From: Mesorhizobium sp. M4B.F.Ca.ET.058.02.1.1
Lineage (GTDB): Bacteria > Pseudomonadota > Alphaproteobacteria > Rhizobiales > Rhizobiaceae
DNA length: 64,000 nt
Assembly (NCBI RefSeq): GCF_003952505.1
Contig: NZ_CP034450.1
Coordinates: 4,216,001-4,280,000 of the forward strand
Direction: 5' to 3'
A program made the position numbers and the translations under genes. Positions 25,171 through 32,614 of this stretch are shown in pieces. The stretch's first letter is position 1; the number at the start of each line of letters is the position of its first letter. The notes below the pieces were generated by a model that made no database searches, was not told the origin of the DNA, and was given only the letters and a program-made list of their open reading frames with translations.

Positions 25171-25647
25171 TCAAGATCCTGACGGCCCAGGCGAAACAGG
25201 CTCGCTCTCGCGCCAGCTGCCGGCCCAGCGGCCGGCGGCGAGCCAGTAGAAAATACCGCCGACCATGCCGGAGCCAATTACCGCCAGTATGGCGCTGGTA
25301 TCGGTGACGACGAAGTTGGGATCGCCGCTCTGGCGGACGAAACCGAGGAAGGCCGCGGCGACGCCGCCGCCGGCGATCGCATAGAACAGCCAGTCGCGCC
25401 GTCCGAGGACCTCGGCGGCGAGGATGACGACGGTCGCCGGCATGAAGGCGAAATAGGCGACGAACAGCGCCACGAAGGGGATCGAGAAATAGAGCGAGGC
25501 GGTCGCCGTCGGGTGAGCCTGGTCCGGCGTATAGCCGAGCGAGCCCAGGAACAGGATGTTGAGGAAGGCGCTGGCCGCCAGCGAGGCGGCGATGTAGCCG
25601 ACAAGGATGACGGCGAAGCGGATGAGGTAGGCGATGAAGCGGCTCAC
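25171..25647 (-). CDS. four-helix membrane protein of unknown function
   Basis: 158 residues with about four to five hydrophobic segments: '[20 protein letters not shown]', '[20 protein letters not shown]', '[20 protein letters not shown]' and '[20 protein letters not shown]'. I recognise no named family, but such a small membrane protein next to rlmN is common in rhizobia. The start is a GTG that overlaps the rlmN stop (GTGA), so translation is coupled to rlmN; the open frame further upstream is a shadow of rlmN. Confidence 0.82.
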   Translation of the reverse strand: MSRFIAYLIRFAVILVGYIAASLAASAFLNILFLGSLGYTPDQAHPTATASLYFSIPFVALFVAYFAFMPATVVILAAEVLGRRDWLFYAIAGGGVAAAFLGFVRQSGDPNFVVTDTSAILAVIGSGMVGGIFYWLAAGRWAGSWRESEPVSPGPSGS

Positions 25648-26879
25648 GCCTCGCCGTGCCCCGCGATCATCATGGCTTCGAGCGCCAGCCGGTCCACCTT
25701 GCGCATGCGCTCCGACTCCGACTTGAGCTGGCCGCAGGCGGCGAGGATGTCGCGGCCGCGCGGTGTGCGGATCGGCGACGCATAGCCGGCATTGTTGATG
25801 TAGTCGGCAAACTTCTCGATCGTCTCCCAGTCCGAGCACTGGTAGTTGGTGCCCGGCCACGGGTTGAACGGGATCAAATTGATCTTGGCCGGAATGCCCT
25901 TGAGCAGCTTGACCAGCGCCTTGGCGTCGTCGAGGGAATCGTTGACGTCCTTCAGCATCACATATTCGAAGGTGATGCGCCTGGCATTGGAGAGGCCGGG
26001 ATAGGCCCGGCAGGCGGCGATCAGCTCCTTCAACGGGAACTTCTTGTTGATCGGCACGAGCAGGTCGCGCAGGTCGTCATTGGTGGCGTGCAGCGAGATC
26101 GCCAGCATGACGCCGATCTCCTCGCCGGTGCGGAAGATTTCCGGCACGACGCCGGAGGTCGAGAGCGTAATGCGGCGCTTGGACAGTGACAGGCCGTCGC
26201 CGTCGGAGGCGATCAGCAGCGCCTTCTTCACTGCCTCGAAATTGTAGAGCGGCTCGCCCATGCCCATCATGACGATGTTGGACACCTTGCGGCCCTCGGC
26301 CGGCACGATGGCGCCGTCCGGCGTGTCGCGGTCGGGGAAGTCGCCGAGCCGGTCGCGGGCGGTGAGCAGCTGCGCCAGGATCTCTTCGGTGGTCAGGTTG
26401 CGCACGAGCTTCTGCGTGCCGGTGTGGCAGAACGAGCAGGTCAGCGTGCAGCCGACCTGCGAGGAGATGCAGAGCGTGCCGCGGCCTTCCTCGGGGATAT
26501 AGACGGTCTCGATCTCGACCGGGCGGCCGGCGCCGCGCGGCGGAAAGCGGAACAGCCATTTGCGGGTGCCGTCGGCGGAGATCTGCTCCTCGACGATCTC
26601 GGGCCGCGCGACGGTGAAATGCCTGTCGAGTTCGGCGCGCAGATCCTTGGAGATGTTGAACATGCCGGAAAAGTCGGAGACGCCGCGCACATACATCCAG
26701 TGCCAGAGCTGCTGGGCGCGCATTTTGGCTTGGCGCTCCGGCACGATGCCGGCCTCGACCAGGGCGGCGCCGAGCTCGGCCCGGGTGAGGCCGATCAGCG
26801 TCGGCTTTTCGGCCGGCGCGGCGCGGGCACGCAAGGCGTCGCGCGCGCCTTCGGCGGTAAGATCAAGTGAAAGGGTCAT
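25644..26879 (-). CDS. rlmN: 23S rRNA (adenine-2503-C2)/tRNA methyltransferase RlmN
   Basis: Radical-SAM enzyme that methylates C2 of A2503 in 23S rRNA and A37 in some tRNAs. 411 residues. The radical-SAM cluster motif is '[20 protein letters not shown]' (CxxxCxxC, about residue 146). Others are '[20 protein letters not shown]', '[20 protein letters not shown]', '[20 protein letters not shown]' and the C-terminal catalytic cysteine region '[14 protein letters not shown]' (Cys near 390). Family length and both mechanistic cysteines are intact. Followed by the GTGA-coupled membrane protein. Confidence 0.97.
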   Translation of the reverse strand: MTLSLDLTAEGARDALRARAAPAEKPTLIGLTRAELGAALVEAGIVPERQAKMRAQQLWHWMYVRGVSDFSGMFNISKDLRAELDRHFTVARPEIVEEQISADGTRKWLFRFPPRGAGRPVEIETVYIPEEGRGTLCISSQVGCTLTCSFCHTGTQKLVRNLTTEEILAQLLTARDRLGDFPDRDTPDGAIVPAEGRKVSNIVMMGMGEPLYNFEAVKKALLIASDGDGLSLSKRRITLSTSGVVPEIFRTGEEIGVMLAISLHATNDDLRDLLVPINKKFPLKELIAACRAYPGLSNARRITFEYVMLKDVNDSLDDAKALVKLLKGIPAKINLIPFNPWPGTNYQCSDWETIEKFADYINNAGYASPIRTPRGRDILAACGQLKSESERMRKVDRLALEAMMIAGHGEA

Positions 26880-27145
26880 GGTTGCGCCAATATAAGCGGT
26901 TTGCGGCCGATTTCAGCATCGTGCCCGAAATGAAGCGCGGCGCATAGCACAGGTTCGGAGCGGAGTCATGCGGGGCGGGCGCGACCTTGCCAGTCGTGTC
27001 ATCATTCGCTCGACCGCCGCGAGGCGGCGCCGCATCCCTCGCACTGCGCAAATCGATCACATATTCGTGTTGGCGTAACGACCCAAGGCGCCTTCGCGAA
27101 CCCTGAAAGGGGCAACTGTGCCCCTGCAAAATGGGAGTATGCGGA

Positions 27146-27445
27146 ATGCACTCGATCAAGCTTATTGTCATCGCTGGCCTCCTCGGCCTTTCCGCGACAC
27201 AGGCATTTGCCGAAGACACGATGGGAACGATGACCATGATGAAGGCCGGCCAGGTAACGGCGATCACGCCCGACGGCCATATGGGCACGATGATGCCGGA
27301 CGCCAAGATGAGCGCCGAGATGATGAAGATGGCGAAGCCAATCAAGCACTGCATGATGATGATGACAGACGCCAAGGGCAAAACCTACATGATCGACACC
27401 TCGACCAAGAAGGCCCAGGCCGAGTGTGAAAAAATGGCGATGTGA
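27146..27445 (+). CDS. small Met-rich periplasmic protein
   Basis: 99 residues from the ATG at 27146 (GGGAG nearby; an in-frame ATG at 27131 is less well placed). Signal peptide 'MHSIKLIVIAGLLGLSATQA', cleavage after AFA. The mature 76 residues hold about 17 methionines, in clusters such as 'MGTMTMMKAGQ', 'MSAEMMKMAKPIKHCMMMMT', with histidines and two cysteines. Met/His-rich periplasmic proteins often bind Cu(I) or other soft metals; that is inference, as no named family is recognised. A GC-rich hairpin (27471-27494) follows. Confidence 0.75.
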   Translation: MHSIKLIVIAGLLGLSATQAFAEDTMGTMTMMKAGQVTAITPDGHMGTMMPDAKMSAEMMKMAKPIKHCMMMMTDAKGKTYMIDTSTKKAQAECEKMAM

Positions 27446-27618
27446 ACATCGCCAAGCACGCACGCCGACCTTCCCGCCGGCCGGCACGCCGGCGGGTATT
27501 CCGATCACATCTGCTTGAACCCCGTTCCGAGACGTTGCCGGCATAGCGTCGGACTCGCCGCGCGGGTTGATCGGCTCCGTCATTGTGCTAGGCCGGGCCT
27601 ATCACCACGAGGCTCGTC

Positions 27619-28134
27619 ATGGCCGGCATATCCCGAAAATACCGCTTGCTGCGGCGTTCGCACGCCATGTGGGTGTCGCGGCGCGTCTGGCAGCCGCGTC
27701 TCGTCTTCTGGGCCGGCGCCGTCTCGATCGGCCTGATCAGCGTCCTGTTCGCGCTGCTTGCCGACCGAGCCGCCGGCCTGTTGTCGATGGTGTCGGGCAT
27801 TCCGGGCGGTCTCTTCGCACCGTCGCTGGCGGTGGGCGCGGGGCTGGGCAGCACCCTCGGCCTGGTCTTCGGCACCGCCACCGGCACGGCGGCGCTGCTC
27901 GGCATGGCCGGTTATTTCGCCGGCGTCGTGCAGGCGCCGATGACGGCCTTCGTCATCATCCTCGAAATGACCGGCAACCACGACAATGTCATCGCGCTGA
28001 TGTGCGCGGCGATGCTGGGCTACGGCACGGCGAGGCTGATCTCCAACGAGCCGCTCTATCATGCGCTGTCGCGCGTCTTCATCGCCGAGGCGATCCGGCG
28101 GCGCAGAGCGGAGACGATGCCCGCGCCGGGCTGA
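27619..28134 (+). pseudogene. CLC-type chloride channel with a large internal deletion
   Basis: The frame encodes 171 residues, whereas CLC channels/antiporters have about 420-470. The N-terminal part ('RLVFWAGAVSIGLISVLFAL', first helix) is joined directly to the C-terminal half at 'SMVSGIPGGLFAPSLAVGAG', the conserved helix N region, followed by normal 'GYFAGVVQAPMTAFVIILEM' and 'NEPLYHALSRVFIAEAIRRR'. The GSGIP and GREGP selectivity loops are missing. The junction is in frame, so a peptide may be made, but ion transport is not expected. The gene was probably complete in an ancestor. Confidence 0.75.
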
Positions 28135-28135
28135 G

Positions 28136-28384
28136 CTATCGTTCTTCCGCTTTCACTTGCGGGAGGCGGACCTCGCTGTTGCGCCAGAGCGCCAGGTCTC
28201 CCTGGCTTTCAATGTCGCCGCGCGCGTCGAGAGCTTCCAGTCGCCCGGCGATATCGTCCCAGGAAACCTGGACGCCCGCCTTGCGAAGCGCCTGTTCGGT
28301 TTTCGCGAGGACCATGGCCGTCTTCTGCCAGCGGTCCATCACCATTTGCATGATGGCGCGGTCGATCTCGCTGTCCGCCGTCAA
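28136..28384 (-). CDS. small hypothetical protein
   Basis: 82 residues, soluble, predicted helical: 'IDRAIMQMVMDRWQKTAMVL' and 'WDDIAGRLEALDARGDIESQ', ending 'WRNSEVRLPQVKAEER'. It has the look of a small regulatory or adaptor protein but I recognise no family beyond conserved rhizobial hypotheticals. The start is a TTG at 28384 with a TGAGG ribosome site; the first ATG would remove 11 residues. It starts 13 bases after the stop of the upstream IalB-like gene, so the two are probably one operon. Confidence 0.7.
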   Translation of the reverse strand: MTADSEIDRAIMQMVMDRWQKTAMVLAKTEQALRKAGVQVSWDDIAGRLEALDARGDIESQGDLALWRNSEVRLPQVKAEER

Positions 28385-28397
28385 GGGGGGCCTCAGC

Positions 28398-28901
28398 CTA
28401 CTTGCACTTGGCGATCGAGGCCAGCGCGGCCGAAATGCCCTTCAGCGAGAACACATAGGAGGTGGGGTTGCCGCGACCGGACTTGGCCTGCACCTTCATG
28501 TCGGTGCCGGTCTTCATGGCGGCGATCAGCACCGGTTCTTCCGCCGCGTTCTCGACCCAGGCCGACTTGCCGCGCGTGAACATCGAGAAGGTCTTCTTGT
28601 CGATGGTGACGGTGGCCTTGGAGCCTTCCTGGAAATTGTAGCCGGCGATGAATTGCGGCTCGTAGGACACCTGCTGGCCCGGCCGCTGGCTGACGAAGAA
28701 GAACATGTCGCCGTGGTCGAGCGTCGCCGGCTGCTTGTCGGTCGGCACGGTGAGCACGTAGCAGACCTTGCCGCCGGATGCCTGGTAGCTGTAGGTGCCC
28801 CAGGCATTGTGCTGGCCGATCTTGGTCGCCGACTGTGCCAGCGCCGGCGCCGCCAGGGCCACCAGGACCAGGCTGGAAACTGTAGCAATCAATCCGCGCA
28901 T
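28398..28901 (-). CDS. invasion-associated locus B (IalB) family protein
   Basis: 167 residues. Signal peptide 'MRGLIATVSSLVLVALAAPA' (cleavage near ALA-QS), then a beta-rich domain: 'HNAWGTYSYQASGGKVCYVL', 'MFFFVSQRPGQQVSYEPQFI', 'TIDKKTFSMFTRGKSAWVEN' and 'ISAALASIAKCK' with a C-terminal Cys that may pair with the one in KVCYVL. IalB is an exported protein first linked with Bartonella erythrocyte invasion but is widespread in non-pathogenic rhizobia with unknown envelope functions. Confidence 0.85.
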   Translation of the reverse strand: MRGLIATVSSLVLVALAAPALAQSATKIGQHNAWGTYSYQASGGKVCYVLTVPTDKQPATLDHGDMFFFVSQRPGQQVSYEPQFIAGYNFQEGSKATVTIDKKTFSMFTRGKSAWVENAAEEPVLIAAMKTGTDMKVQAKSGRGNPTSYVFSLKGISAALASIAKCK

Positions 28902-29150
28902 CGTTTTTCCCGTATTCCAAATGGTGCGGCGGCAGGCCGCTGCGGCGTCCTGCCCGTCGCTTCATTTTGATTTAATCAGGGTTACCAAACGGTGAATTTT
29001 CCTCAAGAAAAGGACCCTCACCCCAGGAAACCGCCGCCATTCCCGCGCCGCCGCTCGAAAGCGGCCGGCGCGTTGTCCCTGCGCCGACTTGGAGGCCACG
29101 AAAACGGCAAGAGTTTGACTTTTCAAACAAGCGCTTGCGCCGGTTCCGGA

Positions 29151-29513
29151 TCAGCTCTTGTCGGCGATCGCGTCCCTGGCGGCTTGCCTGTGCGCGGGCG
29201 TGATGTGGGCGCTAACGGCGGTAATCGCGGCTGTCAGCACGGCGATGTCGTCGGTGAAGCCGAGGCCGAAGATGACATCGGGGATGAAATCGATCGGCAG
29301 CACGAAATAGCCGAGCGCCGCCAGCAGGATACCCTTGGCGCGCAGTGGCGTATCCTTGTCCATGGCGCAGTAATAGGCGGCGACCACCTCTTCCATGAAC
29401 GGGATCTGGCGGGCGGCCTTCTTGGCCGTGCGCCAGAATTTTTCGCGCACCTCGCTCTCGCCGGCGAGCTTGTCGCCAAAGCCGAAGAAATCAAAACCGG
29501 GTTGCCGCGCCAT
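29151..29513 (-). CDS. YkvA/DUF1232 family membrane protein
   Basis: 120 residues. The conserved DUF1232 block is 'AKGILLAALGYFVLPIDFIP' followed by 'DVIFGLGFTDDIAVLTAAIT', a hydrophobic hairpin with the family signature Y-(F/L)-x-x-P-x-D-(L/F)-I-P-D. Function is unknown; members are usually small inner-membrane proteins. The N-terminus ('FWRTAKKAARQIPFMEEVVA') is amphipathic. It stands 85 bases downstream of the pterin dehydratase gene on the same strand. Confidence 0.88.
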   Translation of the reverse strand: MARQPGFDFFGFGDKLAGESEVREKFWRTAKKAARQIPFMEEVVAAYYCAMDKDTPLRAKGILLAALGYFVLPIDFIPDVIFGLGFTDDIAVLTAAITAVSAHITPAHRQAARDAIADKS

Positions 29514-29598
29514 CTGCTTCTCCTTGGCGCCGCGCGCTTGGTTGGGTGCGCGGCCGCCGGGGGAAAATGTGGTGAAAGCGCCGCCCCATCACAAGAGT

Positions 29599-29895
29599 TC
29601 AGCCGCCGAAATAGCGGTTCATCTTCTTTGCCAGTTCGATGTCGAGCGCCGTGACACCGCCTGCGTCATGGGTGTTCAGCGTCACATCCACGGTCTTGTA
29701 GACATTCGACCAGTCGGGGTGATGGTCCATCTTCTCCGCCGCCAGCGCGACGCGGGTCATGAAGGCGAAGGCTTCGGAAAAGTTCTTGAAGACGAAGCTG
29801 CGTTTTATAGAAGCGCCGTCCTCGGCCAGCAACCAGCCGCGGAGTTCCGCCAGCGCGGCAAGGATGGCGTCCTTGCCCAGTTTTTCTCTCGTCAT
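29599..29895 (-). CDS. phhB: pterin-4a-carbinolamine dehydratase
   Basis: Dehydrates 4a-hydroxytetrahydrobiopterin during recycling of the pterin cofactor of aromatic amino-acid hydroxylases. 98 residues, normal length, with the catalytic histidine motif '[20 protein letters not shown]' (the H-H-P-x-W signature) and the preceding '[20 protein letters not shown]'. It ends in '[17 protein letters not shown]', the typical helix of the family. No aromatic hydroxylase lies nearby in this window. Confidence 0.95.
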   Translation of the reverse strand: MTREKLGKDAILAALAELRGWLLAEDGASIKRSFVFKNFSEAFAFMTRVALAAEKMDHHPDWSNVYKTVDVTLNTHDAGGVTALDIELAKKMNRYFGG

Positions 29896-29979
29896 GTCTG
29901 TTTCCCGTGCTATTTCGAATTTTGACCCTCACCATAATGCATGTCGCCCAAAAGTGCGCCGCGGTTTTGGGACAATGAC

Positions 29980-30522
29980 ATGCACAAAAACGGCGCCGGA
30001 TCGATGAGCGCGAAGCCCATAACATCCATCCTGTTCGTCTGCCTCGGCAATATATGCCGCTCGCCTCTCGCCGAAGGCGTGTTGCGCGCCGTGCTGGCCG
30101 AGCGCGGGCTGGGCCGAACCGTCATGCTCGATTCGGCCGCGACCAGCGGCTGGGAGGTCGGCTCCGCTCCCGATCCGCGTTCGATTTCGATCGCGGCGCA
30201 TCATGGCATCGACATTTCCGGGCAAAGGGCACGCAGGGTGGCGCCGGAGGATTTTGCCCGCTTCGACGTGATCCTCGGCATGGACCGGGCGAACGTCCGC
30301 GACCTCAAGGCAATCGCGCCGGCCGCGATGCGCGAGCGCATCCACCTGTTCCTGGAGTTTGCCGACGCCGGCGCGGGCGAGGTGCCGGACCCTTATTATG
30401 ACGGGCCGGACGCGTTCGCCGAGGTCTATCGCATGATCCGCGAGGCGTCGGAGGCGCTGGCCAATCGACTGGCCGCGCGCGTGTCAGCGCCCGAGAGCGG
30501 CCAGGCTTCCTCGACGATATAG
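29980..30522 (+). CDS. low-molecular-weight protein tyrosine phosphatase
   Basis: Removes phosphate from phosphotyrosine (or other phosphoester) substrates. The P-loop is 'ILFVCLGNICRSPLAEGVLR' (CX5R with Cys near residue 20), and the general-acid loop 'VPDPYYDGPDAFAEVYRMI' supplies the catalytic Asp near residue 138. 180 residues from the ATG at 29980 (GGGAC upstream); starts at 29941 or 30004 are also possible, 30004 giving 172 residues. The last 97 bases overlap the end of the convergent thpR gene. Context gives no hint of a partner kinase. Confidence 0.9.
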   Translation: MHKNGAGSMSAKPITSILFVCLGNICRSPLAEGVLRAVLAERGLGRTVMLDSAATSGWEVGSAPDPRSISIAAHHGIDISGQRARRVAPEDFARFDVILGMDRANVRDLKAIAPAAMRERIHLFLEFADAGAGEVPDPYYDGPDAFAEVYRMIREASEALANRLAARVSAPESGQASSTI

Positions 30523-31022
30523 GGACCGCCGCCGACTGAATCTCGTGACGACATCAAAACGAAGCGGCCGACGCGGAAGGGCAGCGCCGAGAAATTACCG
30601 CGCGCCGAAAGATATTGCGCCACGTCGAGTGGGCTCGAATTGCGCAACCGTGCCAGCGTCACATGCGGCATGAACTTGCGCGGATCGGCCGGCAGGCCGA
30701 GCCGCTGGCAGATGCGGTCGATCTCGCCCTGCAGGGCAGTCAGATCCGGCGAGGCGGCGACGCCGGCCCACACCGCGTGCGGCTTCTTCTGGCCGAAGGC
30801 ACCGACACCGGAGAGCGTCAGCGGGAAGGACGGGCGGTGGACGCGGTCGAGCGCGTTGGCGATCTCGTCGGCGACATGGCCCTCGACATCGCCGATGAAG
30901 CGCAGCGTCAGATGGTAGTTTTCGACATCGATCCAGCGGGCTCCGGGCAGGCCGCCCCGGAGCAGGGACAGCGAAAGAGCGGCGTCACGAGGAATTTCGA
31001 GGGCGGTGAAAAGACGCGGCAT
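30426..31022 (-). CDS. thpR: RNA 2',3'-cyclic phosphodiesterase (2'-5' RNA ligase family)
   Basis: Member of the 2H phosphoesterase family that opens 2',3'-cyclic phosphates and can join tRNA halves in vitro. 198 residues with the two HxTx motifs: 'WIDVENYHLTLRFIGDVEGH' (first His near 38) and 'DPRKFMPHVTLARLRNSSPL' (second near 121), both intact. The normal protein end would be near 'GGGPYIVEEAWPL'; here a tail of about 24 residues overlaps the 3' end of the convergent phosphatase gene. Confidence 0.92.
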   Translation of the reverse strand: MPRLFTALEIPRDAALSLSLLRGGLPGARWIDVENYHLTLRFIGDVEGHVADEIANALDRVHRPSFPLTLSGVGAFGQKKPHAVWAGVAASPDLTALQGEIDRICQRLGLPADPRKFMPHVTLARLRNSSPLDVAQYLSARGNFSALPFRVGRFVLMSSRDSVGGGPYIVEEAWPLSGADTRAASRLASASDASRIMR

Positions 31023-31140
31023 GGCAAGCCTCCTGTCCTCGAATCGAAACTCACGCCCCTAGCGAATCATCGATATCCAAGCGGGGCAAGCGGTTTGTTG
31101 ACCTCGCGGTTTCCCCAACGGCAAGCGTGACTTTCCTGCC

Positions 31141-31785
31141 TCACGACCCGCCGCCACCCGCGGCAATCGACTTTTCCACCGTCGGCAGTATGCCTTCGAC
31201 CATCCTGTCGACGCCGCTGGCGTTGGGGTGCAGGCCGTCTTCGAGCTGCAGGGCGGGCACGCCGGCGACGCCGTCAAGGAAGAACGGATAGAGCGGAACG
31301 CCGTATTTTTCGGCGAGCTTCGGATAGATGGAGTCGAAGGCATTCTGGTAGTCGGTGCCGAGATTGGGGGCGGCGCGCATGCCGGCCAGGAGCACGGCGA
31401 TCTTGCGCGCCTTGAGTTTTGCCAGCATCTCGTCGAGGTTCTTCTCAGGAATTGCGGGCGCGACGCCGCGCAGCATGTCGTTGGCGCCGAGCTCGAGGAT
31501 GACGAGCCGCGTGCCGTCCGGCACCGACCAGTCGAGCCGCGCCAGGCCGCCGCTCGACGTGTCGCCGGAAACACCGGCATTGGCGACGCTGACGTCAAGA
31601 CCCTTGGCGCGAAGCGCCGCCTGCAGCCTGTCGGTGAAACCTTCGCCTGGCCCGAGGTTGAACCCCGCCATCAGGCTGTCGCCGAAACCGACCATCCTGA
31701 AGGTCTCGGCGCCTGCCGCCGACATGGCGCCGCCGATCGTTACGAAAACAACGAAGGCTGCTGCAAGAGTGTGTTTGAAAGCCAT
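31141..31785 (-). CDS. SGNH/GDSL arylesterase or acyl-CoA thioesterase (TesA-like)
   Basis: 214 residues, periplasmic by its signal peptide ('MAFKHTLAAAFVVFVTIGGA'). The SGNH blocks are block I 'MVGFGDSLMAGFNLGPGEGF' with catalytic Ser near 39, block III 'LELGANDMLRGVAPAIPEKN', and block V 'LEDGLHPNASGVDRMVEGIL' with catalytic Asp/His. This is the TesA/lysophospholipase L1-like arrangement. It is divergent from an ABC transporter pair (ATPase + large FtsX-like permease), the same neighbourhood as tesA-ybbA-ybbP in enterobacteria. Confidence 0.92.
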   Translation of the reverse strand: MAFKHTLAAAFVVFVTIGGAMSAAGAETFRMVGFGDSLMAGFNLGPGEGFTDRLQAALRAKGLDVSVANAGVSGDTSSGGLARLDWSVPDGTRLVILELGANDMLRGVAPAIPEKNLDEMLAKLKARKIAVLLAGMRAAPNLGTDYQNAFDSIYPKLAEKYGVPLYPFFLDGVAGVPALQLEDGLHPNASGVDRMVEGILPTVEKSIAAGGGGS

Positions 31786-31915
31786 GCGGCAGGCCCCATA
31801 TGAGCGGAAATGGTCTTCAGGCGAAGCCGGGTTCCTCGTTGAGCATCGGATTCCCCCGGTCTCCACTTTGGCTCCGATGCTTAGCCCTCATCTATCCATA
31901 TAGGACGCTTTCATT

Positions 31916-32614
31916 GTGACAGAAGCCGTCATCGTGCTGAAAGACGTATCGCTGACGCTCGGTGAAGGCGCGTCCTCCGTGCATGTGCTGAAGGGCGTCA
32001 GCCTCGATGTCGCCGCCGGCGAGGCGACCGGCATCGTCGGCCCATCGGGCTCCGGCAAGTCGACGCTGCTGATGGTCCTGGCCGGCCTGGAAAGGGTCGA
32101 TTCGGGAACGGTCCGAATCGCCGGCGAATTGCTCGATGGCAAAAGCGAGGATCAGATTGCATCGTTTCGGGGACGAAACATCGGCATCGTCTTCCAGTCC
32201 TTCCACCTCATCCCCAACATGACGGCCCTCGAGAACGTCGCCGTGCCCCTAGAGCTCGCCGGCCATGCCGACCCGTTCAGCGTCGCCGCGCACGAGCTGG
32301 CGGCGGTCGGCCTCAGCGACCGCGTGACCCATTATCCCGGCGAACTGTCGGGCGGCGAGCAGCAGCGCGTTGCGATTGCCCGCGCGCTGGCGCCCTCGCC
32401 GCGCATCCTGATCGCCGACGAGCCGACCGGCAATCTCGACCAGGCGACGGGACGGCAGATCGCCGACCTTCTGTTCGCGAAGGCTGCCGAGCGCGGCATG
32501 ACGCTGGTGCTGGTCACGCATGATCCGGCACTCGCGGCGCGCTGTTCGCGCCAGGTGTCGATGCACTCGGGACGGATCGAGGACGCGCCGAAACCGTTGA
32601 AGGTTTCGGCCTGA
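31916..32614 (+). CDS. ABC transporter ATP-binding protein (YbbA-like)
   Basis: 232 residues of the LolD/MacB-type ATPase group. Walker A 'IVGPSGSGKSTLLMVLAGLE' near residue 41, Q-loop 'IGIVFQSFHLIPNMTALENV', signature 'YPGELSGGEQQRVAIARALA', Walker B 'ILIADEPTGNLDQATGRQIA' and H-loop 'TLVLVTHDPALAARCSRQVS'. Start is GTG at 31916 with AGGA upstream. Its stop overlaps the start of the permease gene (TGATG), so the two subunits are made together. Confidence 0.94.
   Translation: MTEAVIVLKDVSLTLGEGASSVHVLKGVSLDVAAGEATGIVGPSGSGKSTLLMVLAGLERVDSGTVRIAGELLDGKSEDQIASFRGRNIGIVFQSFHLIPNMTALENVAVPLELAGHADPFSVAAHELAAVGLSDRVTHYPGELSGGEQQRVAIARALAPSPRILIADEPTGNLDQATGRQIADLLFAKAAERGMTLVLVTHDPALAARCSRQVSMHSGRIEDAPKPLKVSA

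Noticed and set aside
25125..25190. Plus-strand frame reading '[19 protein letters not shown]', like the end of a LysE-type transporter
   Set aside because: Only about 20 residues, with a stop just before; too short to support as a gene remnant.
27471..27494. CCCGCCGG..CCGGCGGG hairpin after the Met-rich gene as terminator
   Set aside because: Stable stem but no U-run; listed only in passing.
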